In this document: positions 18,664 to 26,446 of the stretch, in pieces | Layout of the letters: each line of letters starts with the position of its first letter | Numbering within the stretch: the stretch's first letter is position 1 | Source of the DNA: Trichormus sp. M33_DOE_039 | GTDB taxonomy: Bacteria > Cyanobacteriota > Cyanobacteriia > Cyanobacteriales > Nostocaceae | Assembly: GCA_015296085.1 (NCBI GenBank) | Contig: DVDT01000018.1 | Coordinates: 1-64,000 of the forward strand | Direction: 5' to 3' | DNA length: 64,000 nucleotides | Translations under genes and position numbers: made by a program | Notes under the pieces: model-generated | Databases searched by the model: none | What the model was told of the DNA's origin: nothing | Seen by the model: the letters and a program-made list of their open reading frames with translations, nothing else

Positions 18664-19326
18664 TTATAAATGCTTAGTTAAACAATCTCCCCAAGGTAGA
18701 CGAGAGATATTTTGAATAATGCCAGGAAAGACCAATTCTGTAATTTGATATAAGTATCGAGTTGCGTAAAATTCACTAATGAACCCAACTGCTTTGATCT
18801 CATTCATATTTTTAGGGTAATAGCAACTAGATGCACACCAGATTTCTGTATGGCACTCTTGAATATATCCAAGAAGTGCATTCAAATATTCCTCAAAAAT
18901 AGGTTTATCAGGTATTTCTGACAGAAGTGTTTCATTTTGCCAAGGGAGAGTAGGCACAGGATCATATTCTATATTTGGGAAGACAGCTTCCATAACTTGA
19001 TGTAAATATCGAACTGCGTAAAATTCATTTTTGAAGCCGCTTACCTCTAATATGTCCACGAAATAACAACTACTTGCTAACCATGTGCAATCAAAGCACT
19101 CTCGAATATATCCCAGTAGGTGTCCCATCTCTCCTAGTAAAATTGTTTTTTCAGGACACTCTTTGATAATCAAACCTTTGTGGCGCATAGCTCCTAATTC
19201 TGCTCCTCTCCATGAATGTCCCTGCTGGTCATAGCCACAAATTCTGTCAGGGTACTCCCAAGTGGATGTAGAAACTTTATAGTTACTAAGAGAAGGACAG
19301 CTAAATGGTTGGAAATTATAGCTCAT
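18664..19326 (-). CDS. unknown protein with an internal tandem duplication
   Basis: 220 residues; family not recognised. The sequence contains two copies of a roughly 66-residue unit (about 64-129 and 144-212). Shared landmarks are LLGYI-x-EC, W-x-ASSCY(F/Y), GF-x-x-EFYA-x-RYL-x-Q, VFP-x-I and LPW. Each copy keeps a Cys-aromatic core. The N-terminus (1-60) is not duplicated. No signal peptide or membrane segment is seen. Between serS and a toxin-antitoxin array, it could belong to the accessory cluster, but its function is unknown. Confidence 0.65.
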   Translation of the reverse strand: MSYNFQPFSCPSLSNYKVSTSTWEYPDRICGYDQQGHSWRGAELGAMRHKGLIIKECPEKTILLGEMGHLLGYIRECFDCTWLASSCYFVDILEVSGFKNEFYAVRYLHQVMEAVFPNIEYDPVPTLPWQNETLLSEIPDKPIFEEYLNALLGYIQECHTEIWCASSCYYPKNMNEIKAVGFISEFYATRYLYQITELVFPGIIQNISRLPWGDCLTKHL

Positions 19327-19353
19327 GATCTTGCAGTCAATCTCAAGTGAGAA

Positions 19354-19509
19354 ATGAAGATACTAGAATTGGTTGGCGATCGCCTCAACTATAATTTAAG
19401 AAAGCACAAAGATTACTTTGATAAACAAGAAGAGATTGATCAAGAAATTGAGGAGGAATGGGAACAATTAAAAAAAAGTAGAATATGTGAGATAAATAGT
19501 AGAGCTTAA
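19354..19509 (+). CDS. small hypothetical ORF (51 codons) ahead of a toxin-antitoxin pair
   Basis: ATG 19354 to TAA 19509. It begins MKILELVGDRLNYNLRKHK and continues as a very acidic, charged helix (about 22-42). A GTGAG element precedes the ATG. The segment coding DRLNYNLRKHK is the part duplicated at 20068-20107, where the same frame soon stops. The charge pattern is like small antitoxins or their remnants, but I recognise no family. It may be an immobile relic. Confidence 0.4.
   Translation: MKILELVGDRLNYNLRKHKDYFDKQEEIDQEIEEEWEQLKKSRICEINSRA
19376..19415. repeat. 40-bp direct repeat, copy 1
   Basis: Starts with the HIP1 octamer GCGATCGC and continues CTCAACTATAATTTAAG. 38 of 40 bases are identical to copy 2 at 20068-20107. 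This copy lies inside the small ORF at 19354. Confidence 0.85.
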
Positions 19510-19524
19510 TAGTAAGGATAGCGG

Positions 19525-19764
19525 ATGATGATTCCAATTAATGAAGCTCAAAAACAGTTACAGGATTTAATTGATTCTGTGAATCAGTCACATAAACCCA
19601 TTGTTATTGTAGGAAAAAGTAGCAATGCAGTTTTGTTGTCAGAAGCGGATTGGGCATCTGTACAGGAAACCCTCCATCTTCTCTCAGTTCCAGGCATACG
19701 GGAATCAATTCAGGAAGGACTTGCAACACCGATTGAGGAGTGCGAGCAGGAGTTAAATTGGTGA
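19525..19764 (+). CDS. Phd/YefM family antitoxin
   Basis: 79 residues. The opening MIPINEAQKQLQDLIDSVN followed by PIVIVGKSSNAVLLSEADW is the Phd/YefM DNA-binding N-terminal domain. The C-terminal part (ETLHLLSVPGIRESIQEG) is the usual toxin-wrapping tail. It overlaps the following toxin by the four bases GTGA, so translation is coupled. These antitoxins normally repress their own operon, with corepression by the toxin. Confidence 0.88.
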   Translation: MMIPINEAQKQLQDLIDSVNQSHKPIVIVGKSSNAVLLSEADWASVQETLHLLSVPGIRESIQEGLATPIEECEQELNW

Positions 19765-20024
19765 ATTGGGATTTGGTTTATGCTAAACAAGCACAGAAAG
19801 ATGCCAAAAAACTAGCTGCTAGCAATTTACGAGATAAGGCGCAAGAGTTATTAGATATCATTCAAACCAACTCATTTCAGAATCTGCCACCTTACGAAAA
19901 GTTAGTAGGAGATTTGGAAGGTGCATACTCCCGACGAATAAATATTCAGCATCGGTTGGTATATGAAGTAGTTGAATCCGAAAATACGGTAAAAGTGTTA
20001 CGGATGTGGACGCATTATGAGTAG
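19761..20024 (+). CDS. Txe/YoeB family toxin (ribosome-dependent mRNA interferase)
   Basis: 87 residues from GTG 19761, chosen because AGGAG lies 8 nt upstream and the start overlaps the antitoxin stop. A GTG 21 bases earlier would add seven residues. YoeB hallmarks are intact: KLVGDLEGAYSRRIN, then QHRLVYEV, and the terminal HYE with the catalytic His-Tyr ending. YoeB toxins cut mRNA in the ribosomal A site. With the preceding Phd-like antitoxin it forms an apparently complete type II module. Confidence 0.9.
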   Translation: MNWDLVYAKQAQKDAKKLAASNLRDKAQELLDIIQTNSFQNLPPYEKLVGDLEGAYSRRINIQHRLVYEVVESENTVKVLRMWTHYE

Positions 20025-20067
20025 TGGGATACCTCAGTTGGCTTCAATTGGCTTAATCAAAATGTAA

Positions 20068-20107
20068 GCGATCGCCTCAACTATAATTTAAGGAAGCACA
20101 AAGGTTA
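20068..20107. repeat. 40-bp direct repeat, copy 2
   Basis: Near-identical to 19376-19415 (two A/G differences). It ends 17 bp before the start of the second antitoxin, so it lies in that gene's leader or promoter, whereas copy 1 lies in a small ORF. Confidence 0.85.
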
Positions 20108-20124
20108 ATAAAACCCTGATTGCC

Positions 20125-20346
20125 ATGTTAAAAAGTTACGAAGCAATTTATGAAAATGGTCAAGTAACATGGGTATCGGAACAACCCCAAGTTAATAATG
20201 CTCGTGTCATTGTTACCTTCATAGAAGAAACCTTACCATTGAAAAAACGACGCACACCCCCTGCATCTATTGCTGGCAAAGGTAAAACATTGGGCGATAT
20301 TGTCAGTCCTATTGTTAATGAAGAAGAATGGGAATGTCTGAAGTAA
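20125..20346 (+). CDS. VapB-like antitoxin of a PIN-domain toxin module
   Basis: 73 residues. Begins MLKSYEAIYENGQVTWVSEQP and ends GKTLGDIVSPIVNEEEWECLK. This form is common in cyanobacteria directly upstream of PIN toxins. The beta-strand N-terminus is typical for binding DNA as a dimer, and the acidic tail for covering the toxin. It overlaps the vapC-like frame by 13 bases. With the toxin broken (next entry) it may now be an orphan. Confidence 0.75.
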   Translation: MLKSYEAIYENGQVTWVSEQPQVNNARVIVTFIEETLPLKKRRTPPASIAGKGKTLGDIVSPIVNEEEWECLK

Positions 20347-20735
20347 TAATCCTAGACACCCACATTTGATTTTGGTTGATTAATCAAGAATTTGCAAGAT
20401 TTCCGTCCCATTGGAGAGAAGCCATTGACAATGCTGAACAAGTGGGAGTTTCGGTAATCTCGTGCTACGAAATTGCACTGGCACAACAGCGAGGAAGAAT
20501 AGAATTACCCTGTACAGCTAATCAATGGTTTCAGCAAGCATTACAGCCAACAGATATCACCTTATTTCCCTTGACTCCTGAAATTATCTGTCGTGCTGTA
20601 GATTTATCCCCAGTACACAAAGATCCCTTTGACCGTTTGATTATTGCTACAACACTGGAATATCAAGCAAAGTTAGCTAGTATTGATAGCTTGTTCTCTC
20701 AATATCCAGAACTGGATACGCATTTGATGAAATAG
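20334..20735 (+). pseudogene. vapC-like PIN-domain toxin with an in-frame TGA
   Basis: Reading from ATG 20334, which overlaps the antitoxin end, gives MSEVIILDTHI, then TGA at 20367-20369, then FWLINQEF and a normal PIN domain to 20735. The expected residue at the stop is Trp (HIWFW in such toxins), so a TGG to TGA change fits. A restart at TTG 20376 gives 119 residues but loses Asp8, the first metal-binding acid of the PIN fold. The later acids (E in SCYEIAL, D in KDPFDRLI) are intact. Either an inactivated toxin or a read-through case; inactivation is the simpler view. Had it been intact it would be a PIN ribonuclease. Confidence 0.85.
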
Positions 20736-20875
20736 TACCTAAGTGTACACGGTTGTAGACATCGCTACCTATATCCACGGTTCATCTCACCCTGAGAGGT
20801 AGTATGAGTCTGTGCGTTCATTCGCTAACTACTACAATGAAAATATATATCCAAATATTTTGACTAATTTGCTCT

Positions 20876-21973
20876 ATGTCAGTTTTAGCAGCGATCGCAG
20901 TCTTGGCTGTATTAATTTTGGTACATGAGTTTGGGCATTTTATTGCAGCCCGTTCTCAAGGTATTCATGTGAACCGCTTTTCTTTGGGGTTTGGCCCTGT
21001 GCTGTGGAAGTACCAAGGCCCTGAAACCGAGTATGCTATCCGGGCTTTTCCTTTGGGTGGCTTTGTGGGATTTCCTGATGATGACCCCGATACTGAAATT
21101 CCTCCCAATGACCCAAATTTGCTGCGTAACCGGCCTATTTTAGATCGGGCGATCGTGATTAGTGCTGGAGTCATCGCCAATTTAATTTTTGCTTATATGC
21201 TACTGGTAGCCCAAGTTAGCTTGATTGGTATTGGCCAAGCCAGTCAACCAGGGGTATTAATTCAACAGCTAGCACCGGAAGTCAGTGATGTAGCCAGCAA
21301 AGCTGGATTGCAAGCCGGAGATGTAATTCTTGCAGCCAATCAACAACAATTTGGTAAATCACTGCAAGGAATCGATACTTTACGAGACATCATTAAAAGT
21401 AATCCTAATCAGTCGGTTCAACTAGAAATTGCCCGTGGTGACAAAAAGCTCTCTGTCAATGTCATCCCTGAAGACAAGCCCAATGGGGGTAGTATCGGTG
21501 TAGGACTTGCACCTAACGGCAAAGTTGAACGTCGTACAATTAGTAATCCCATACAAGCTTTGAGCGTTGGTGCTACTGAATTTCAACGCATAGTCACCAT
21601 GACTTTTAAAGGCTTTGGACAGCTAATTACTAACTTTGGTGAAACAGCCAGTCAAGTTGCCGGCCCTGTGAAAATTGTGGAAATGGGAGCTAACATTGCC
21701 AAAAATGATACAGGGAGTTTATTGTTCTTTGGGGCTTTAATTAGTATCAACTTGGCAATCATCAATATCTTGCCTCTTCCAGCTTTAGACGGTGGACAAC
21801 TGGCATTTTTATTGATTGAAGGTTTGCGTGGTAAACCCTTACCTAATCGGATTCAAGAAGGCGTGATGCAAACTGGTTTAGTGCTACTCTTAGGACTGGG
21901 AATTTTTCTGATTGTTAAAGAAACTACCCAGTTAACTACTCAGTTGGAGTGGGTACAAAAATTGTTCCAGTGA
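20876..21973 (+). CDS. rseP: RIP metalloprotease RseP (site-2 protease, M50)
   Basis: 365 residues. Zinc-binding HEFGH at 17-21 in the first membrane segment, one PDZ domain (about 118-200, AGLQAGDVIL), and the third ligand in ALDGGQ near 303 in a later membrane segment. There are about four membrane passes in all, as usual for RseP. It cuts membrane-bound anti-sigma factors or remnant signal peptides within the membrane. The stop overlaps the next gene's GTG start by four bases (GTGA), so rseP and nth are likely co-translated. Confidence 0.93.
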   Translation: MSVLAAIAVLAVLILVHEFGHFIAARSQGIHVNRFSLGFGPVLWKYQGPETEYAIRAFPLGGFVGFPDDDPDTEIPPNDPNLLRNRPILDRAIVISAGVIANLIFAYMLLVAQVSLIGIGQASQPGVLIQQLAPEVSDVASKAGLQAGDVILAANQQQFGKSLQGIDTLRDIIKSNPNQSVQLEIARGDKKLSVNVIPEDKPNGGSIGVGLAPNGKVERRTISNPIQALSVGATEFQRIVTMTFKGFGQLITNFGETASQVAGPVKIVEMGANIAKNDTGSLLFFGALISINLAIINILPLPALDGGQLAFLLIEGLRGKPLPNRIQEGVMQTGLVLLLGLGIFLIVKETTQLTTQLEWVQKLFQ

Positions 21974-22635
21974 CTACTAAACGCAAATCCTTAACTAAAA
22001 AGCAAAAAGCTCTAGAAATCCTCTCGCGGTTGAAGCAACTGTATCCAGATGCCACTTGTTCCTTAACTTATGCAACGCCTGTACAGCTGTTGGTAGCAAC
22101 AATTCTCTCTGCCCAGTGTACAGATGAGCGGGTAAATTTGGTTACACCCCCCTTATTTAGCCGCTTTCCTGATGCTATGAGTTTGGCGAATGCGGACTTA
22201 ACTGAGTTAGAAAATTTGGTACGTTCTACCGGGTTTTATCGCAATAAGGCAAAAAATATTCAAGCAACCTGTCGGATGATTGTCAACGAGTTTGAATCAG
22301 TTGTTCCTAACACAATGGAACAATTGTTAAAGTTGCCAGGTGTAGCTAGGAAGACAGCCAATGTAGTTCTAGCTCATGCTTATGGAATTAATGCGGGGGT
22401 GACGGTAGATACTCACGTTAAACGCCTTAGTCAACGCTTGGGTTTGACCAAGTATACAGACCCCATCAACATTGAAAAAGACTTGATGAAGTTATTACCG
22501 CAGCCTGATTGGGAAAATTGGTCAATTCGGCTGATTTATCACGGTCGGGCTGTGTGTAAAGCTCGTTCTCCTGCTTGTGTGGCTTGCGAACTGGCTGACT
22601 TATGTCCTGCTGCTGTTGAAGGAGGTAGGGGGTAA
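21970..22635 (+). CDS. nth: endonuclease III (DNA glycosylase/AP lyase)
   Basis: 221 residues from GTG 21970; a GTG 21 bases earlier is also possible. The helix-hairpin-helix LPGVARKTANVVL contains the catalytic lysine, VTVDTHVKRL contains the catalytic aspartate, and the C-terminal cluster C-x6-C-x2-C-x5-C (CKARSPACVACELADLC) binds 4Fe-4S. The enzyme removes oxidised pyrimidines in base-excision repair. The last residues (VEGGRG) run into repeat-like purine-rich sequence, so the extreme C-terminus may be repeat-derived. Confidence 0.95.
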   Translation: MTTKRKSLTKKQKALEILSRLKQLYPDATCSLTYATPVQLLVATILSAQCTDERVNLVTPPLFSRFPDAMSLANADLTELENLVRSTGFYRNKAKNIQATCRMIVNEFESVVPNTMEQLLKLPGVARKTANVVLAHAYGINAGVTVDTHVKRLSQRLGLTKYTDPINIEKDLMKLLPQPDWENWSIRLIYHGRAVCKARSPACVACELADLCPAAVEGGRG

Positions 22636-22964
22636 GAGGCAGGAGGCAGGAAGTAGAAAAAAGGGAGACAAGGGAGAATTTTACCCCAATGACGGCAGTT
22701 GCTCCTGTTGGAGAGAAATCAGAGCGGATGTTTCCTGCGTAGACGCTTTAGCGGTGAAACAGTCCTGTAGGCGGGTTTCCCACCATAAAGAACTGTTGAA
22801 CCCGGAGGGCTGGCCGCAGGTATCTGAACTTCGAGGGAGACCCCTGCGTACTCGTCACTGCCTCTCCAAAGCTCCATACCTGGATAAATGAATAGAAATA
22901 GAGACGATCAGCGTTGACTAAATGTAGAATGGAAAATGCTGTCTTTACGTTTGTAAGATAATTT
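22636..22964. repeat. intergenic repeat block, long form of the 6644-6699 repeat
   Basis: After an AGGCAGGAGGCAGG stretch, the copy at 22688-22867 starts with the same 19 bases as 6644-6662 and ends with the shared GGGAGACCCCTGCGTA and GTCACTGCCTC blocks. Between the ends it has about 120 bp absent from the short copy. An ORF of about 100 codons crosses it, but its translation reflects the repeat. The rpsN promoter probably lies in 22870-22964. Confidence 0.7.
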
Positions 22965-23267
22965 ATGGCGAAGAAGAGTATGATTGAGCGCGAGAAAAAA
23001 CGCGCTAAGTTGGTGGAAAAGTTTGCTGCTAAACGGGAAGCTCTGTTAGAAGAGTTCAGAACAACTGAATCGCCTCTAGATAAACTAGAAATTCACCGCA
23101 AAATCCAACAACTACCCCGTAACAGCGCGCCTAATCGTCGCCGTAACCGTTGCTGGGTAACTGGTCGTCCCAGAGGTGTGTACCGTGATTTTGGACTATC
23201 TCGGAACGTATTACGGGAATGGGCGCATGAAGGTCTGTTACCTGGAGTAGTTAAGTCTAGCTGGTAG
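22965..23267 (+). CDS. rpsN: 30S ribosomal protein S14 (uS14), zinc-free type
   Basis: 100 residues, the longer bacterial and chloroplast form without the CxxC zinc ribbons of the short form. [10 protein letters not shown] at the start, [18 protein letters not shown] in the conserved core and a C-terminal [11 protein letters not shown]. It binds 16S rRNA in the small-subunit head. It stands alone rather than in the spc operon, as is usual in cyanobacteria. Its TAG stop is the first three bases of an STRR heptamer array. Confidence 0.97.
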   Translation: MAKKSMIEREKKRAKLVEKFAAKREALLEEFRTTESPLDKLEIHRKIQQLPRNSAPNRRRNRCWVTGRPRGVYRDFGLSRNVLREWAHEGLLPGVVKSSW

Positions 23268-23292
23268 TCATTAGTCATTAGTCAATAGTCAA
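23265..23292. repeat. STRR heptamer array overlapping the rpsN stop codon
   Basis: Four tandem heptamers, TAGTCAT twice and TAGTCAA twice. The first TAG is the rpsN stop. Confidence 0.85.
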
Positions 23293-23328
23293 GCAATGAA
23301 TTTTTGACTGTGGACTTTTGACTTTCTT

Positions 23329-23658
23329 TTATTGTCCGCAACAACGGTCGATACCCAGACTTTCTAAGAGTAGATCGCTGACGGCGTTAGCGATCGCAAA
23401 CTCTCCATAAAAGCTTTTGGAAAAATCAAACGCCTGCATCTCTGTGACAATAGCAATCACTAGAGAACCAAGGTCATTTTCCCCCTCCATTCGTTGACGC
23501 ACAAATATCTGTGCGGCTCTTTGAGCAATATTTTGATTAATGGCTTCTGGGATAAATTCTGTGTCCAGCCACCGCAATAAACGCTCTTTTAACCATTCAC
23601 CTTCGAGGTGGGGATTGTTTGAGGATGGTAGGGTGATAGGTGGTATTGGTTGTGTCAT
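23329..23658 (-). CDS. conserved hypothetical protein
   Basis: 109 residues from the ATG at 23658, chosen because the upstream extension (to 23706) reads MPPAPCQIPYTV in repeat-like DNA. A Pro-rich start (MTQPIPPITLPSS) precedes a helical protein with LKERLLRWLDTEFIPEA and ANAVSDLLLESLGIDRCCGQ. I think homologues are widespread in cyanobacteria, but I know no function. The C-terminal Cys pair is notable. Convergent with rpsN, separated only by STRR-like sequence. Confidence 0.65.
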   Translation of the reverse strand: MTQPIPPITLPSSNNPHLEGEWLKERLLRWLDTEFIPEAINQNIAQRAAQIFVRQRMEGENDLGSLVIAIVTEMQAFDFSKSFYGEFAIANAVSDLLLESLGIDRCCGQ

Positions 23659-23777
23659 CGTTATTAAACGCACAGTATAGGGAATTTGGCATGGTGCAGG
23701 GGGCATGGGGGTAAAAATTTATCTCCCAGTTCCCTGCCTCATGCCTCTTGTTTTCATATTTATTTTTAGTTTTATCT

Positions 23778-24350
23778 ATGCAATATGATCTTGCCGCTAT
23801 TATACAAGGCTATGCTCAAGGCTATTTTCTCATGGCTGATGATACCGGATTGGGATGGTACAAAAGTCGCGATCGCACTTTGATTCCATTAGATGATAGA
23901 TTCCGCTACCCCAAGTCTTTGCAGCGTGTCTTAAACCAAGAACGGTTCACTGTGGCGATTAATCGTGATTTTCCGGCGGTAGTCGCAGGTTGTGCTGACC
24001 GAGAAACTACCTGGATTTCCGAAGAATTACGAGAAATTTACCTGTTACTGCACCAAGCTGGTTTTGCCTATAGTTTTGAAACTTGGCAAGATGACAAACT
24101 CGCTGGCGGTATTTTAGGCATTGTCATTGGAGGTGCTTTCATTGGCGAATCCATGTTCTACCACATTCCTGAAGGTTCTAAAGTAGCGATGGTCAAGTTA
24201 GTCGAAAGATTACGCCAAAGGCAATTTGTGATGTTTGATGCTCAAATGATGAACCCTCACTTGGAACGGTTTGGTGCTTATCGCATCGACGACGAAGACT
24301 ATCAAACACTACTACAACAGGCGTTGTTTCGGCCTTGCTCCTTAGTTTGA
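23778..24350 (+). CDS. aat: leucyl/phenylalanyl-tRNA--protein transferase
   Basis: 190 residues from ATG 23778; a TTG 30 bases upstream is a weaker choice. Transfers Leu or Phe from tRNA to N-terminal basic residues of proteins, marking them for ClpS-ClpAP in the N-degron pathway. Family landmarks: [15 protein letters not shown]-like [42 protein letters not shown] and [16 protein letters not shown]. The length is close to the shorter cyanobacterial Aat forms. It stands alone. Confidence 0.93.
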   Translation: MQYDLAAIIQGYAQGYFLMADDTGLGWYKSRDRTLIPLDDRFRYPKSLQRVLNQERFTVAINRDFPAVVAGCADRETTWISEELREIYLLLHQAGFAYSFETWQDDKLAGGILGIVIGGAFIGESMFYHIPEGSKVAMVKLVERLRQRQFVMFDAQMMNPHLERFGAYRIDDEDYQTLLQQALFRPCSLV

Positions 24351-24669
24351 GGTTCTAGGGGAAGAACTGTTGACGAATGACTATTAACTATTCAAAGAAA
24401 TTTTGTGAAGTTATTAAATTAGCCCTAGTAAATACCGCAATCAGGAGTTAAACTAAGTAGCATCTTAATTAAGCAGGTTTAAAAAATGTAACATATTTAT
24501 AATATTTTATTTTGTTCTACGTAAAACCACTGAAAAAAAGAAACTCAAAAATTTCTTATTAAAAGAAAAATAATTATCATAAAAACAACGCAAAGGACGT
24601 TGATTAGAAATTGTTTAAGAACCTTTAAAGTGATAATCTCCTGTGTGAGTGTGTGGGGTGTTTAAGTAT
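24351..24669. other. AT-rich intergenic region before glmM
   Basis: About 320 bp, strongly AT-rich in the middle (24480-24570). I see no ORF with protein character, no hairpin of note and no recognisable operator. It must contain the glmM promoter. Confidence 0.4.
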
Positions 24670-26145
24670 ATGGTTTCATCAATAACTCGAACTCAAAGTA
24701 ACATTCGAGAAATTTCTGCTTCTGAAGTCGAAAAGTTAGGTACAGGACTTGAGCAGAATCATGGGCTGAATATATTATCTTTGCCTGCAAATAATCTGTT
24801 TGGTACAGATGGGATTCGTGGAAAGGTAGGAGAACTACTGAGCGCGCCTTTGGCATTGCAAGTAGGTTTTTGGACTGGTGTGATTCTACGTCATCATGTT
24901 GGTCGAAAAGGAGTGGTGATCGTAGGACAGGATTCCCGCAATTCAAGTGATATGTTAGCAATGGCATTGAGTGCAGGGCTAACAGCCGCAGGGATAGAAG
25001 TTTGGTATTTAGGATTATGCCCTACACCTTGTGTTGCCTATCTGACTAGCATCAGTGCAGCTATCGGTGGAGTGATGATTTCTGCTAGCCATAACCCACC
25101 AGAAGATAATGGTATTAAGGTTTTTGGTGCAGATGGGACTAAGTTATCGCCAGCATTACAGAAAAAAATTGAAGACGGACTGCGTGGTAATGCCTTAGTT
25201 ACAGATGGTGGAATCGATTGTGGTCGGCATTATTCACGTCCAGAATTAGTCCAAGAATACGGCGCAGCTTTACAAACACCTTTACAGAATTCCGTTAATC
25301 TTCAGGGGATGAAGATTGTTTTAGATTTAGCTTGGGGTGCGGCTGTAGGGTTAGCACCTGCTGTATTTCAAGAAATGGGTGCAGAGGTCATTTGTTTGCA
25401 TAATCAAGCAGATGGCGATCGCATTAACGTGAATTGCGGTTCTACCCATTTAGAAATTTTGCAAGCTGCCGTCCAAGAACACAAAGCTGACTTAGGATTT
25501 GCCTTTGATGGCGATGCTGATCGCGTTTTAGCTGTCGATAATACTGGTAGATCAGTCAACGGCGATTACATTCTCTATCTCTGGGGGCAACACCTCAAAC
25601 AACAGCAACAACTACCAGATAACTTGATTGTCTCGACAGTCATGGCAAACCTGGGCTTTGAACGAGCTTGGCAACAACAAGGTGGTCAATTAATCCGCAC
25701 GGCTGTAGGTGATCAATACGTCCAAGCCGAAATGCTGAAGACGGGAGGAATGTTAGGTGGTGAACAATCCGGCCATATCCTGTGCCGTCACTATGGGATG
25801 ACTGGGGATGGCTTGTTAACAGCTTTGCATATAGCTAGCTTGGTCAAACAATCTGGGGTGTCTTTGGCGGAATTGGTAGACCAAAGCTTTGCTACCTATC
25901 CCCAATTGTTGCGGAATGTGCGAGTTACAGACCGCGATCGCCGTTTGGCTTGGCAAGATTGCGAACCTTTGCAAAAAGCGATCGCTTCTGCGGAAGCTGC
26001 AATGGGAAATAATGGCAGAATCTTAGTCCGTGCATCTGGCACAGAACCAGTAATTAGAGTCATGGTAGAAGCCGTAAGTACTGAATTAGCCAATTACTGG
26101 ACAGATGAACTAGTAGCGCAAGTGCAGAAACACTTAGTGAGCTAA
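24670..26145 (+). CDS. glmM: phosphoglucosamine mutase
   Basis: 491 residues from ATG 24670; a GTG at 24649 would add seven. Converts glucosamine-6-phosphate to glucosamine-1-phosphate for UDP-GlcNAc, peptidoglycan and lipopolysaccharide. Motifs in order: FGTDGIRG near 52, the phosphoserine loop [12 protein letters not shown] near 140, metal site DGDADR near 279, sugar loop GGEQSGH and phosphate loop [11 protein letters not shown]. About 45 extra N-terminal residues precede FGTDGIRG compared with usual GlmM. This fits cyanobacterial homologues as I recall, but could also mean a later start. Confidence 0.94.
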   Translation: MVSSITRTQSNIREISASEVEKLGTGLEQNHGLNILSLPANNLFGTDGIRGKVGELLSAPLALQVGFWTGVILRHHVGRKGVVIVGQDSRNSSDMLAMALSAGLTAAGIEVWYLGLCPTPCVAYLTSISAAIGGVMISASHNPPEDNGIKVFGADGTKLSPALQKKIEDGLRGNALVTDGGIDCGRHYSRPELVQEYGAALQTPLQNSVNLQGMKIVLDLAWGAAVGLAPAVFQEMGAEVICLHNQADGDRINVNCGSTHLEILQAAVQEHKADLGFAFDGDADRVLAVDNTGRSVNGDYILYLWGQHLKQQQQLPDNLIVSTVMANLGFERAWQQQGGQLIRTAVGDQYVQAEMLKTGGMLGGEQSGHILCRHYGMTGDGLLTALHIASLVKQSGVSLAELVDQSFATYPQLLRNVRVTDRDRRLAWQDCEPLQKAIASAEAAMGNNGRILVRASGTEPVIRVMVEAVSTELANYWTDELVAQVQKHLVS

Positions 26146-26150
26146 TCTAA

Positions 26151-26279
26151 TTATTTGATGAGTGAACAAATTTGTAGTAAAGACTTTAGTCCACCAAATT
26201 AAAGTTTTTACTACAAAACCACAATAACCTCAGCTAAATTTACTTTTAAAAATATTTAGAAATTAGACTCATCAAATAA
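26151..26279. repeat. nested inverted repeats, MITE-like, after glmM
   Basis: Outer perfect 13-bp inverted repeats TTATTTGATGAGT (26151-26163) and ACTCATCAAATAA (26267-26279) enclose 129 bp. Inside is an 18-bp inverted repeat with one mismatch (26171-26188 / 26200-26217, arms starting TTTGTAGTAAA). The inner hairpin starts 26 nt after the glmM stop and may help end its transcript. Confidence 0.65.
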
Positions 26280-26446
26280 ATGATTTTAGTTCATAATTTT
26301 ATATGCAAATCGGCAATATAAATTACTTCTTTAATATGCAGTAACTTTAGATGAATGTCTAAATTTGTGAAACTTACTTCAAGTAGCTGCAATCTATTAT
26401 TTAACTATTAATACTACTGTTCAGGCTGATAGGTTAAATAACTCCT

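Noticed and set aside
20334-20369. UGA as selenocysteine in the VapC-like toxin
   Set aside because: No SECIS-like hairpin is visible after the TGA, PIN toxins are not known selenoproteins, and Trp is expected at this place.
22577-22891. Plus-strand ORF of 104 codons after nth
   Set aside because: It starts inside nth in another frame and mostly translates the interspersed repeat.
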